Shown: piece after piece, positions 44,479-53,952 of the stretch
How the letters are laid out: each line of letters opens with the position of its first letter
Position numbering within the stretch: position 1 is the stretch's first letter
From: Flavobacterium sp.
GTDB lineage: Bacteria; Bacteroidota; Bacteroidia; Flavobacteriales; Flavobacteriaceae
Assembly: GCF_013822155.1 (NCBI RefSeq)
Contig: NZ_PNJW01000011.1
Span: 1 to 64,000, forward strand
Direction of reading: 5' to 3'
DNA: 64,000 bases
Translations under genes and position numbers: made by a program
Notes under the pieces: generated by a model
Databases searched by the model: none
Told to the model about the DNA's origin: nothing
What the model saw: the letters and a program-made list of their open reading frames with translations, nothing else

Positions 44479-44566
44479 GGAGAGGTGTCCGAGTGGTCGA
44501 AGGAGCACGCCTGGAAAGTGTGTATACTCCAAAAGGGTATCAAGGGTTCGAATCCCTTTCTCTCCG
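44479..44566 (+). tRNA. tRNA-Ser (GGA)
   Basis: An 88-base class II tRNA. The acceptor stem GGAGAGG pairs with TCTCTCC (44559-44565) with discriminator G, the anticodon GGA lies at 44513-44515 in loop CTGGAAA, a long variable arm follows, and the T loop is in GGGTTCGAATCCC. It reads UCC and UCU codons. No CCA is encoded. Confidence 0.96.
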
Positions 44567-44652
44567 CTCATTTTTTTTATCAATGTGTGTTTTTTTAAAA
44601 ATTAATTTATACCTTTAACCTGATTAACTAATTAAAATTAAGAACAAAAGCA

Positions 44653-45459
44653 ATGAAGAAATTATTTTCTATTTTGGCAATCACAGGTCTAATGATGTTT
44701 GGAACAGTTCAAGCACAAGACTCTACTCAAACAACTGAACCGGCAGCTGTTGAAGCTGCAGCAGCTCCTACTGCTGAAGCAACTACGGAAGATGTCGCTG
44801 CTGAGGCTACCGACGAAACGGCAGAAAGAGGTTTTACACAAGAATTAAAACAACGTTTTATTGAAGGAGGTCCTGAATATATGGGGGCGGTACTTTTATG
44901 TTTAATTCTTGGTTTAGCTATTGCAATTGAAAGAATTATTTATTTAAATCTTTCTACTACAAATTCAAAAAAATTAATTAAAGAAGTTGAAGAGGCTCTT
45001 CAATCTGGTGGAGTAAATGCTGCAAAAGAAGTTTGTAGAAATACTCCAGGACCAGTAGCTTCAATTTTTTATCAAGGTCTTGACCGTTCATCTCACGGAA
45101 TTGATTCTGCTGAAAAATCAATTGTTGCTTATGGTGGCGTTCAAATGGGATTATTAGAGAAAAATGTTTCTTGGATTTCATTGTTTATTGCTTTGGCACC
45201 GATGTTAGGTTTCTTGGGAACTGTAATCGGGATGATTATTGCATTTGATAAAATTGAGGCAGCAGGAAATATGGATGCTTCGTTGGTTGCAGGAGGTATT
45301 AAAGTTGCGTTACTAACAACCGTATTCGGACTTATTGTTGCAATGATTTTACAAGTATTTTATAATTATATTACTGCAAAAATTGACTCAATTGTAAATG
45401 ATATGGAAGATGCTTCTATCAGTTTGATAGATATTCTTTCGGATTATCTAAAAAAATAA
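44653..45459 (+). CDS. exbB: ExbB/TolQ/MotA-family proton channel
   Basis: 268 residues. A signal-like N-terminus and an Ala/Glu-rich stretch precede three membrane helices (MGAVLLCLILGLAIAIERII, WISLFIALAPMLGFLGTVIG, VALLTTVFGLIVAMIL). Tolerably conserved acids lie between. With the ExbD proteins downstream it would use the proton gradient to energise TonB-type transport or gliding-related machinery. No tonB is in the window. Confidence 0.93.
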   Translation: MKKLFSILAITGLMMFGTVQAQDSTQTTEPAAVEAAAAPTAEATTEDVAAEATDETAERGFTQELKQRFIEGGPEYMGAVLLCLILGLAIAIERIIYLNLSTTNSKKLIKEVEEALQSGGVNAAKEVCRNTPGPVASIFYQGLDRSSHGIDSAEKSIVAYGGVQMGLLEKNVSWISLFIALAPMLGFLGTVIGMIIAFDKIEAAGNMDASLVAGGIKVALLTTVFGLIVAMILQVFYNYITAKIDSIVNDMEDASISLIDILSDYLKK

Positions 45460-45478
45460 TTTATAAATAAAATTAAAA

Positions 45479-45901
45479 ATGAATATTTATAAACTAACAA
45501 AAATAGTTGTCGCAATTATTGGTCTTATAAGTGTGGTATTGTTTTTTATCACATTAGGACAGACTCAAACGATAGACAGCAGTGTTACTGGAATTTTTAT
45601 TTTTTTGTCTTATGTTGTATTATTTGCTGCAATTATTGCAGTGTTATATTTCGTATTCAGAAATTTATTTAAACACAAAGATGAATTTAAACAAACCCTT
45701 ATTACCACAGGTTTATTTCTTGGTATAGTTTTGATTGCATTTATCTTTGCAGATAGTACTGAAGTGAAATTAAAAGATGGAATTGTTATTGGTTCAGGAT
45801 ACTCAAAAGCAATTAGTACTGGATTAAATACTTTTTATATTTTAGCCATAGCATCTGTTGGAACATTAGTGTTCTCCAACTTTAAAAAATTCAAAAAATA
45901 A
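45479..45901 (+). CDS. Four-helix membrane protein in the exb operon
   Basis: 140 residues with about four membrane helices (IVVAIIGLISVVLFFITLG, VVLFAAIIAVLYFVFRNL, LITTGLFLGIVLIAFIFA and a last helix near ILAIASVGTLVFS). It is 19 bases after exbB and 6 before exbD. Conserved in this position in Flavobacteriaceae as far as I know; function unknown. Confidence 0.8.
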   Translation: MNIYKLTKIVVAIIGLISVVLFFITLGQTQTIDSSVTGIFIFLSYVVLFAAIIAVLYFVFRNLFKHKDEFKQTLITTGLFLGIVLIAFIFADSTEVKLKDGIVIGSGYSKAISTGLNTFYILAIASVGTLVFSNFKKFKK

Positions 45902-45907
45902 TTAATT

Positions 45908-46522
45908 ATGGGAAGAAAGAGAAGTGCGCCACCCGAAGTAAATGCTGGATCAATGGCAGATATTGCATTCCTACTTTTGATTTTCTTCTTGGTGACTACG
46001 ACCATTCAAACCGATCAGGGAATTAACCGTAAGTTACCTCCTATTGATGATACTGAAAGACCTGAAGATAATTTAGTAAAAGAGAAAAATATTTTTACTG
46101 TGTTAATTAACAGAAACGATCAGTTATTAGTTGAAGATAAGTTAATGGATTTAAAAGATTTAAGACAAGCGGCCATTAAATTTCTTGATAATGGGGGTGA
46201 TGGTACTTGTACTTATTGTAGAGGTACACATGAAGAAGCTTCTTCTGATAATCCTGAAAAAGCAATTATATCACTTCAAAATGATGCTGAAACATCCTAT
46301 AAAGCCTATATTGCTGTTCAGAATGAATTGGTTGCCGCCTATTACTTTTTAAGAGACAGAGAATGTCTTGCAAGGTATAATGTGACATTTAGAGAACTTG
46401 AGGCGATGTTCGATGATCCTAAAACCAAAGAAGCTAAAAGAAATAAAATTGAACCTTTGATAAAAGATATTCAAGCTTTGTTTCCACAAAAACTTTCTGA
46501 GGCTGAGCCAAAAAGAAATTAA
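45908..46522 (+). CDS. exbD: ExbD-type biopolymer transporter 1
   Basis: 204 residues. One N-terminal membrane helix with the proton-conducting Asp (GSMADIAFLLLIFFLVTTTI) and a periplasmic domain. The periplasmic part has an extra segment with CTYCRGTHEEASSDNPEKAI and SYKAYIAVQNELVAAYYFLR, longer than in E. coli ExbD. Works with ExbB and the second ExbD. Confidence 0.92.
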   Translation: MGRKRSAPPEVNAGSMADIAFLLLIFFLVTTTIQTDQGINRKLPPIDDTERPEDNLVKEKNIFTVLINRNDQLLVEDKLMDLKDLRQAAIKFLDNGGDGTCTYCRGTHEEASSDNPEKAIISLQNDAETSYKAYIAVQNELVAAYYFLRDRECLARYNVTFRELEAMFDDPKTKEAKRNKIEPLIKDIQALFPQKLSEAEPKRN

Positions 46523-46539
46523 TATTAAATTTTAGAAAA

Positions 46540-47013
46540 ATGTCTAGATTTAAAAAGAAAGCAACCGGAGATGTTCCCGCTATTTCAACAGCATCGTTGC
46601 CTGATATCGTATTCATGTTGTTATTTTTCTTCATGGTGTCCACTGTAATGAAAGACGAAGATTTATTAATCCAAAATAGTCTGCCCAAAGCAGATCAAAT
46701 TACAAAATTGGAGAAAAAAGATCGTGTAATGTTTATTTTTGCAGGTAAGCCTCATGAAAAGTATCGTAAACAATATGGAGAAGGTGCCAGAATACAATTA
46801 AATGATCGCCTTTCAGAAGTTACTGATATAAAGAATTTTATTTTAGCAGAAAGAGCAGCTAGAGATCCTGAATTAGAAAAAGTACTTACTACGTCCTTAA
46901 AAATTGATAAGGATGCTAAGATGGGTCTTGTTGGCGAAATTAAACAAGAATTAAGAAAAATGGATGCTTTAAAAATTAATTATACCACTACAAAAGGTAG
47001 TGTGATTGATTAA
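46540..47013 (+). CDS. ExbD-type biopolymer transporter 2
   Basis: 157 residues with the same design: basic start, helix with Asp (ASLPDIVFMLLFFFMVSTV), and a periplasmic domain (EKVLTTSLKIDKDAKMGLVG, EIKQELRKMDALKINYTT). Two different ExbD proteins after one ExbB are usual in Bacteroidota. Last gene before the operon terminator. Confidence 0.92.
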   Translation: MSRFKKKATGDVPAISTASLPDIVFMLLFFFMVSTVMKDEDLLIQNSLPKADQITKLEKKDRVMFIFAGKPHEKYRKQYGEGARIQLNDRLSEVTDIKNFILAERAARDPELEKVLTTSLKIDKDAKMGLVGEIKQELRKMDALKINYTTTKGSVID

Positions 47014-47033
47014 AATCTATTAATTCATATTAG

Positions 47034-47060
47034 AGCCACGCCTAGCGTGGCTTTTTTTTT
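47034..47060 (+). terminator. Terminator of the exb operon
   Basis: AGCCACGC CTA GCGTGGCT (47034-47052) followed by nine T. Confidence 0.9.
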
Positions 47061-47087
47061 GTAATTTTAACTTTCAAAATAGAATGT

Positions 47088-47777
47088 ATGCGATTACTTG
47101 TTTTTTTTATTTTATTAAGTTGTTCATTAACAGCACAAGATACGCTTACTTTAAAAAAAAATGTGGATTTAAAATATAGAGAGGATCAATTCTATGTTGG
47201 AATCACCTATAATACCTTTCTTAACAAGCCTAGTGATATGGCTCAAAAAACATTCTCTCCAGGAATTAATTTAGGTTTTTTAAGAGATATGCCCATTAAC
47301 CAAGACCGAACTTTTGCAGTAGCCACCGGTTTGGGAATCTCCTACCAAGCGTATAGTCAAAATTTATTAATTACGGAGGATCAAGGAGATTATAATTATT
47401 CTATTATAGAATCGGATGTTTCTTATACAAGAAACAAATTTACAATGTTAAACGTTGACCTTCCAATAGAATTCAGATGGCGTACTTCAACACCGGAAAG
47501 TCATAAATTTTTTAGATTATATACAGGGGTTAAATTAAGTTATTTATTGTATGATGAATCTCGTTTTATCTCTAACGAAGGAAATGAAATAGTTAAAAAT
47601 AATCCTGAAGTTAATGCTTTTCAATATGGTGTTTACTTAGCAACGGGATATAATACTTGGAATTTTTATGCTTATTATGGCATAAACACTCTTTTTGATT
47701 CAACTGTAGCTAATATTGGAGGAAATCCTTTAGATGTTAGTGTCTTACATTTAGGACTTCAATTTTATATTTTATAG
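47088..47777 (+). CDS. PorT-family outer-membrane barrel
   Basis: 229 residues, signal peptide ending LTAQ, then the PorT/OMP_b-brl_2 pattern (FYVGITYNTFLNKPSD, GLGISYQAYSQNLL, RLYTGVKLSYLLYD, terminal LGLQFYIL). PorT in Porphyromonas belongs to the type IX secretion system, but many paralogues have other roles. It overlaps the next, convergent gene by 6 bases. Confidence 0.75.
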   Translation: MRLLVFFILLSCSLTAQDTLTLKKNVDLKYREDQFYVGITYNTFLNKPSDMAQKTFSPGINLGFLRDMPINQDRTFAVATGLGISYQAYSQNLLITEDQGDYNYSIIESDVSYTRNKFTMLNVDLPIEFRWRTSTPESHKFFRLYTGVKLSYLLYDESRFISNEGNEIVKNNPEVNAFQYGVYLATGYNTWNFYAYYGINTLFDSTVANIGGNPLDVSVLHLGLQFYIL

Positions 47778-48377
47778 CCATAAGGGCCAAAATATAATTT
47801 GAGGTAGTCCTCCACAAATAAAACCCAAAATTAATTCTGTAAATGTATGGGCTTTCATCACTAAACGGGATGAAGCTACAAAACCAATCAGTAGTATTAA
47901 GGTAGAAATTGTGTATAACATTGGTATTTCTACACATTGGCTTAGGCCTATTACAAAAAAAGTTAATGCGACAATTCCAACCATGTGTAAACTAGCTTTT
48001 TTGCGTGCTAGTAGTAAAATAAAAACTAATATCGAACTAAACAGTCCACCTAAAAAAAAATAGTATAATTCCGGTATTCTGTCGAGGGTTATGCTTTTTT
48101 GGGTAAGAACAAAAAGTAATATGCAGTTTAAAAGTATTGGAATTTTACGTTGTGCTACTTGTTCAATCATTATAGAATCAATTTTTCCCAAAGAAAGTAA
48201 AAGATAGAAAAGTGAAATGGGAATTAAAACTGTAATAATGACAATTTGAATCATGAATAAATACATTTCTTGCAAAACATAAAAATCACGAAACAAAATA
48301 AAGTACAGCAAAGAAGCATAAACCGATATAAAAAGCGGATGGAAGAGATAAGAAAATATAGGAAGTATTTTTTTCAA
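47772..48377 (-). CDS. PAP2-like membrane protein
   Basis: 201 residues with about six membrane helices. ARKKASLHMVGIVALTFF (SxH-like motif) and SRLVMKAHTFTELILGF (Rx5H, then E where PAP2 has D) match the second and third signature blocks of the PAP2 phosphatase superfamily. The first KxxxxxxRP block reads QVAQRKIPI. A lipid phosphatase is likely but weakly conserved. It starts 1 base after the rpoN stop. Confidence 0.65.
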   Translation of the reverse strand: MKKILPIFSYLFHPLFISVYASLLYFILFRDFYVLQEMYLFMIQIVIITVLIPISLFYLLLSLGKIDSIMIEQVAQRKIPILLNCILLFVLTQKSITLDRIPELYYFFLGGLFSSILVFILLLARKKASLHMVGIVALTFFVIGLSQCVEIPMLYTISTLILLIGFVASSRLVMKAHTFTELILGFICGGLPQIIFWPLWL

Positions 48378-48378
48378 A

Positions 48379-49842
48379 TTACATTTTCTTACGCATCCTA
48401 GCGACCGGAATATCTAATTGCTCTCTGTATTTTGCAACGGTTCGTCTGGCTATGGGATAGCCTCTTTCCTTTAAAATATCGGCTAATTGATCATCCGGAA
48501 GCGGTTTCTTTTTGTCTTCTTCTTCAATTACATTTTGAAGAATTTTTTTAATTTCCAACGTTGAAACATCTTCTCCTTGGTCATTTTTCATTGATTCTGA
48601 AAAGAATTCTTTGATTAATTTAGTTCCGTAAGGTGTTTCCACATATTTGCTGTTTGCTACGCGGGAAACGGTTGAGATGTCTAATCCAATCATATCGGCA
48701 ATGTCTTTAAGAATCATTGGGCGAAGTTTGGTTTCATCACCTTCTAAAAAAAACTCTTGTTGATAATGCATGATGGCATTCATTGTTACAAATAAGGTTT
48801 CTTGACGTTGTTTAATTGCGTCAATAAACCATTTGGCTGAATCTAATTTTTGTTTGATAAATTGAACGGCATCTTTTTGAGCACTGGATTTGTCACGTGA
48901 ATCTTTATAAGTGCGTAACATATCCTGATAATCTTTTGAAACATGAAGTTCCGGAGCATTCCTTCCATTAAGCAATAGTTCGAGTTCTCCCTCAACAATT
49001 CGAATGGTAAAATCAGGAACAACGTGTTCTACCATTTTATTATTTCCGGTAAAAGCTCCACCCGGTTTTGGATTCAGTTTTTCAATTTCTTCAATCGCTT
49101 TTTTTAATTGCTCTTGTGAAACACCATATTTATGTAAAAGTTTATCGTAATGCTTTTTAGTAAACTGATCAAATTGATTTTCTAAAATATCAATTGCTAA
49201 ATCAACATATTCTGTGGGTGTTTTATGCTTCAGTTGCAATAATAAACATTCTTGTAAATCACGAGCTCCAACACCGGAAGGTTCCAATTCATGAACGATT
49301 TGTAAAATGCGTTGAACATTCTGTTCGTCAGTATAAATACCTTGTGTAAATGCTAAATCGTCGACAATATCAGCAACTGTTCTTCTGATATAACCCATGT
49401 CATCAATGCTTCCAACTAAGAACTCAGCAATATCACGATCTTCATCAGAAAGGATGAAGGTGTTTAATTGATTGATTAAATCCTGATGAAAAGTTACCGG
49501 AGCCGCAAAAGGTGTTTCACGCTCTTCGTCATCATCACTATAATTATTGGCTTGTAATTTATATTCCGGGGTTTCATCATTACTCAAATATTCATCAATA
49601 TTGATGTCTTCAGCATCAATACGATCATATTCGTCTTCTTCATAATCGTCGAATTCTTCTTTTTCAAAATCATCCGCAAATTCATCTTCCTCTTTTCCTC
49701 CTTCTAAGGCAGGATTTTCATTCATTTCCTCTTTCAGACGTTGTTCAAAAGCCTGCGTAGGCAATTGAATTAACTTCATCAACTGAATTTGTTGAGGAGA
49801 TAATTTTTGAGATAATTTGAACTGTAGATTTTGTTTTAACAT
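48379..49842 (-). CDS. rpoN: RNA polymerase sigma-54 factor
   Basis: 487 residues from ATG 49840-49842 (MLKQNLQFKLSQKLSPQQIQ), the family's normal start; the ORF continues upstream to 49884 through a repeat. Region I is Gln-rich, the acidic region II is long, and region III has the core-binding and HTH parts, with the RpoN box RRTVAKYREQLDIPVA at the end. It directs enhancer-dependent transcription. No sigma-54 promoter was sought successfully in this window. Confidence 0.95.
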   Translation of the reverse strand: MLKQNLQFKLSQKLSPQQIQLMKLIQLPTQAFEQRLKEEMNENPALEGGKEEDEFADDFEKEEFDDYEEDEYDRIDAEDINIDEYLSNDETPEYKLQANNYSDDDEERETPFAAPVTFHQDLINQLNTFILSDEDRDIAEFLVGSIDDMGYIRRTVADIVDDLAFTQGIYTDEQNVQRILQIVHELEPSGVGARDLQECLLLQLKHKTPTEYVDLAIDILENQFDQFTKKHYDKLLHKYGVSQEQLKKAIEEIEKLNPKPGGAFTGNNKMVEHVVPDFTIRIVEGELELLLNGRNAPELHVSKDYQDMLRTYKDSRDKSSAQKDAVQFIKQKLDSAKWFIDAIKQRQETLFVTMNAIMHYQQEFFLEGDETKLRPMILKDIADMIGLDISTVSRVANSKYVETPYGTKLIKEFFSESMKNDQGEDVSTLEIKKILQNVIEEEDKKKPLPDDQLADILKERGYPIARRTVAKYREQLDIPVARMRKKM

Positions 49843-49860
49843 TGTTTTATTTATTGTTTG

Positions 49861-49925
49861 GAAGTTTAAGGTTTCAAGTTTCAAGTTGTCGAACGTACAA
49901 CAACTTGAAACTTTAAACTTGAAAC
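49861..49925. repeat. Inverted TTCAAGTTTC-type repeat between asnS and rpoN
   Basis: GTTTAAGGTTTCAAGTTTC and GAAACTTTAAACTTGAAAC-like arms fold back over about 26 bases with a centre near CGAACGT. Such TTCAAGTTT strings are spread through many flavobacterial spacers and occur again in leuS (62967-62994). It may act as a weak terminator for asnS. Confidence 0.6.
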
Positions 49926-49929
49926 AATT

Positions 49930-51378
49930 TTAGAACTCGGCATTCTGAGGAGTTCTAGGAAATGGTATCACATCACGAATATTAGTCATTCCGGTTACAA
50001 ATAGCACTAAACGCTCAAAGCCTAGTCCAAAACCGGAGTGAACGGCTGTGCCAAATTTTCGTGTATCTAAATACCACCATAATTCTTCTTCGTCAATTCC
50101 TAAAGCTTTCATTTTTTCAATCAAGACATCGTGACGTTCTTCTCTTTGTGATCCGCCAACAATTTCACCAATGCCAGGGAATAAGATGTCCATAGCTCGA
50201 ACGGTTTCTTTTCCTGGTTCCGTATTGTCATTTAAACGCATATAAAACGCTTTAATTTTAGCCGGATAATCAAATAAAATCACAGGACATTTAAAGTGTT
50301 TTTCAACTAAAAAGCGTTCATGTTCACTTTGTAAATCGGCACCCCATTCGTCAATAGCGTATTGAAATTTTTTATTTTTATTAGGTTTTGAATTTCTTAA
50401 AATGTCAATTGCTTCAGTATATGTCACGCGTTTGAAATTGTTATCAAGGACAAAATTTAATTTATCCAATAAGTTCATTTCGCTGCGTTCAGCTTGTGGT
50501 TTATTTTTTTCTTCTTCTATCAAGCGTTGCTCTAAGAATTTCAAGTCATCTTGGTGTTTATCCAGCGTATATTTAATCACATATTTGATAAAATCTTCCG
50601 CTAAATCCATATTATCCGCCAAATTATTGAAAGCTACTTCCGGTTCAATCATCCAAAATTCAGCTAAGTGACGAGAAGTATTGGAGTTTTCAGCCCTAAA
50701 GGTTGGTCCGAAAGTATAAACCTGACCTAAAGCCATCGCATAGGTTTCAGCTTCTAATTGTCCGGAAACGGTAAGATTGGTTTCTTTTCCAAAAAAATCT
50801 TCCTTATAATTTACTTTCCCCTCTTCAGTTCTTGGTGTTTTATCGAAAGGAAGAGCGGTAACTTTAAACATTTCTCCTGCACCTTCTGCATCTGAACCAG
50901 TTATGATTGGCGTGTTCACATAGAAAAAACCTCGTTCCTGAAAATATTGATGTACAGCAAATGATAGCGTGGAGCGTACTCTCATGATAGCTCCAAAGGC
51001 ATTCGTTCTGACACGTAAATGTGCATTTTCCCTTAAAAATTCCAAAGAATGTTTTTTAGGTTGCATTGGAAATTTCTCCGGATCTGAATCGCCTAAAATT
51101 TCCAATTTAGTGACCTGAATTTCAACTTTTTGGCCTGCTCCCTTACTTTCAATCAATGTTCCGGTCAATGAAATTGCTGCACCGGTGGTTATTCTTTTTA
51201 ATAGTTCTTCTTTTGTGTTTTCAAAATCGACAACACATTGGATATTATGAATGGTTGAACCATCATTTAAGGCAATAAATTGATTGTTTCTAAATGTTCG
51301 AACCCAACCTTTTACTTTTACTTCGGTTTGAACAGGAGTGGCATTTAATAATTCAATAACTTTCGTGTGCTTCTTCAT
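49930..51378 (-). CDS. asnS: Asparaginyl-tRNA synthetase
   Basis: 482 residues. The N-terminal OB domain ([20 protein letters not shown]) is followed by the class II core with motif 2 ([20 protein letters not shown]) and motif 3 ([16 protein letters not shown]). It charges tRNA-Asn. The asnS-rpoN neighbourhood is typical of Bacteroidota. Confidence 0.97.
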   Translation of the reverse strand: MKKHTKVIELLNATPVQTEVKVKGWVRTFRNNQFIALNDGSTIHNIQCVVDFENTKEELLKRITTGAAISLTGTLIESKGAGQKVEIQVTKLEILGDSDPEKFPMQPKKHSLEFLRENAHLRVRTNAFGAIMRVRSTLSFAVHQYFQERGFFYVNTPIITGSDAEGAGEMFKVTALPFDKTPRTEEGKVNYKEDFFGKETNLTVSGQLEAETYAMALGQVYTFGPTFRAENSNTSRHLAEFWMIEPEVAFNNLADNMDLAEDFIKYVIKYTLDKHQDDLKFLEQRLIEEEKNKPQAERSEMNLLDKLNFVLDNNFKRVTYTEAIDILRNSKPNKNKKFQYAIDEWGADLQSEHERFLVEKHFKCPVILFDYPAKIKAFYMRLNDNTEPGKETVRAMDILFPGIGEIVGGSQREERHDVLIEKMKALGIDEEELWWYLDTRKFGTAVHSGFGLGFERLVLFVTGMTNIRDVIPFPRTPQNAEF

Positions 51379-51425
51379 TTTAAATAAGTTTTCAATGCAA
51401 ATATACTAACTGGGTACTATTTTTT

Positions 51426-53834
51426 TTATGATTTTAATTCGGTTTCTTCATCTTCTTCTACTAAAATATCTATAGTAGGTTCTATAAACTCTTCTTTGTT
51501 GGCAATTGTTTTTTCTAATGAAAGCAGTAAGGCAGGTAGTAAAATTAGATTAGAAAACATCGCGAAAAGTAGCGTTGTCGAAATTAATCCTCCTAATGCA
51601 ACTGTTCCTCCAAAACTGGAAATCATAAAAACGGAAAAACCAAAGAATAATACGATTGATGTATAAAACATGCTTACGCCGGTTTCCCGCAAAGCATTAA
51701 ATACCGACTTTCTGATTTTCCAATTGTTTGCCTTTAATTCCTGACGATATTTTGCTAAAAAGTGGATAGTGTCATCAACAGAGATTCCGAAGGCGATACT
51801 AAAAACTAATATTGTTGAAGGCTTTATAGGAACACCTAAATAACCCATTAAACCTGCTGTCATTATTAAAGGCAACAAATTCGGTAAAAGAGAAATTATA
51901 ATCATTTTAAATGACCTGAATAAATAGGCCATGAACAATGAAATCAGAAAAATAGCAAATATCAATGATGAAACTAAATTATTAACTAAATAATTAGTTC
52001 CTTTTTGAAACACCAATGCTTTCCCTGTTAAAGTTACGGTGTATTTTTCAGGAGGAAAGACTTTATTTATTTTGTCCCATAATTTTTCCTCTATTTTTTC
52101 CATTTTATCCGTGCCGATGTCTTTCATGAAAGTGGTAATTCTGGCATATTGACCTGTAGAATCCACATAGCTTTTCATGAAATTTTCTTTCTTGTTTTTA
52201 GTTGCATTTTTGGCATACGATAAAATAAAACCTTGTTCTTGTGCGGTAGGTAATTCGTAATATTCCGGATTGCCATTGTAATAGGCTTGTTTGGAATATT
52301 TTACAACATTTACAACCGACATTGGACTTGAAAGTTCAGGAATATCAGTTATAACCTCTTGAATTTCATCCATCTTTTTTAAAGTGGATAATTTCATGAC
52401 CCCTTTTTTGCGTTTAGTGTCAATCATGATTTCTAAAGGCATGATGCCATCAAATTCTTTTTCAAAGAAGACAATATCTTTAAAGAATCCGGTTTTTTTT
52501 GGCATATCTTCAATTAAACTTCCGGAAATCCTCATTTGATAAATACCAATAATACCAATAACAAGCAAAGTAATAGAGGTAGCATAAATTGAAATCCGAT
52601 TATTTTTAACTGTTTTTTCAATCCAATTTACAAATGAAGTGGTATACGTTTTATTTAAATGTTTAAGGTGCTTATCCTTTGGCAAAGGCATGAAACTGTA
52701 TATAATAGGAATAACCAACAAACATAAAATAAACAGTAAAACGATATTGATAGAAGCTACAATACCAAATTCAGTAAGTAATTCACTATCGGTAATGATA
52801 AAAGTGGCAAATCCGGCAGCCGTAGTTAAGTTTGTCATTAAGGTTGCATTGCCCACTTTTGAAATTACCCTTTGCAATGATTTTGCTTGATTACCGTGAT
52901 TTTTTATTTCCTGTTGGTATTTATTAATCAAGAAAATACAGTTTGGAATTCCAATGACAATAATCAGAGGAGGTATTATTGCTGTTAAAACAGTAATCTC
53001 AAACCCTAAAAGCCCTAAGGTTCCAAACGACCACATTACGCCAACAATTACAATACACATGGAAATAATTGTGGCTCGATAACTTCTAAAGAAAAAGAAA
53101 AAAATCAGTGAAGTGACTAATAAAGCAGCTCCAATAAATATTCCGATTTCGTCAACTATGTTTTGAGAATTTAACGTTCGGATATAGGGCATCCCCGAAA
53201 CTTTTAAATCGATGTTAGTTGTTTTTTCAAACTTTTCAACTTCCGGAATAAGCACTTTTTCAATAAAATCTTTCCGAATACTGGTGTTTACAATTTTTTT
53301 ATCTAAATAAATTGCTGACCGAATAGTGCCGGTTTTTTTATTAATTAATAAATGTTCATAAAAGGGTAATTCTTCAAAAAGTTCTTTTTGACGGGCAATT
53401 AGATAATCCGGGTCATTTGATTTTGATTTATTTATAAAATCAATAAATTCGAACGTTTCAAGCGTTTCGTTTTTATTTAGTTTTTTTAAATCATCAACAG
53501 AAATAATAAGTTCTACTTCTTTTGATTTTTTTAATGTTTCCATTAATTGAGTCCAAGCAGAAAAGTTCTTTGGGGTGAAAAAAGTCGAATCTTTTATACC
53601 AATAACAATCAAATTACCTTCTTCACCAAATTTGTCAAGAAAGTCATTATACTGAAGGTTTATTTCATGATGATCAGGAAGTAGGTTTGCTTCAGTGTAA
53701 GTGAATCGCATGTTTTTCCATTGCAGTGCTAAAAACACCGTGAATAGAAAAATGATGGAAAGTATTGTTATTCTATTTCTAAGGATTATTCGGGCAACTG
53801 ACTCCCAAAAACCCACGCTAAACCATTTGGACAT
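51426..53834 (-). CDS. MMPL/patched-type RND exporter
   Basis: 802 residues with about twelve membrane helices in two halves, each followed by a large outside loop. TVFSIAF-like and GISVDDTIHFLAKYRQEL in helix 10-11 carry the conserved acids of MMPL/RND pumps; the first half has IGIPNCIFLINKYQQEIKNH instead. No adaptor or TolC is adjacent, so it probably exports lipids or hydrophobic compounds by itself. Confidence 0.88.
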   Translation of the reverse strand: MSKWFSVGFWESVARIILRNRITILSIIFLFTVFLALQWKNMRFTYTEANLLPDHHEINLQYNDFLDKFGEEGNLIVIGIKDSTFFTPKNFSAWTQLMETLKKSKEVELIISVDDLKKLNKNETLETFEFIDFINKSKSNDPDYLIARQKELFEELPFYEHLLINKKTGTIRSAIYLDKKIVNTSIRKDFIEKVLIPEVEKFEKTTNIDLKVSGMPYIRTLNSQNIVDEIGIFIGAALLVTSLIFFFFFRSYRATIISMCIVIVGVMWSFGTLGLLGFEITVLTAIIPPLIIVIGIPNCIFLINKYQQEIKNHGNQAKSLQRVISKVGNATLMTNLTTAAGFATFIITDSELLTEFGIVASINIVLLFILCLLVIPIIYSFMPLPKDKHLKHLNKTYTTSFVNWIEKTVKNNRISIYATSITLLVIGIIGIYQMRISGSLIEDMPKKTGFFKDIVFFEKEFDGIMPLEIMIDTKRKKGVMKLSTLKKMDEIQEVITDIPELSSPMSVVNVVKYSKQAYYNGNPEYYELPTAQEQGFILSYAKNATKNKKENFMKSYVDSTGQYARITTFMKDIGTDKMEKIEEKLWDKINKVFPPEKYTVTLTGKALVFQKGTNYLVNNLVSSLIFAIFLISLFMAYLFRSFKMIIISLLPNLLPLIMTAGLMGYLGVPIKPSTILVFSIAFGISVDDTIHFLAKYRQELKANNWKIRKSVFNALRETGVSMFYTSIVLFFGFSVFMISSFGGTVALGGLISTTLLFAMFSNLILLPALLLSLEKTIANKEEFIEPTIDILVEEDEETELKS

Positions 53835-53952
53835 AGGATTATTTTATCGGATGCAAAGGTAATGAAATCAATACTAAGTTAAGTTTTTTAACTAAAATTA
53901 ATCTTTCTTAAAAATTTGATGTTTGAAAAAAGACCAAGCACTATTATCCTTT

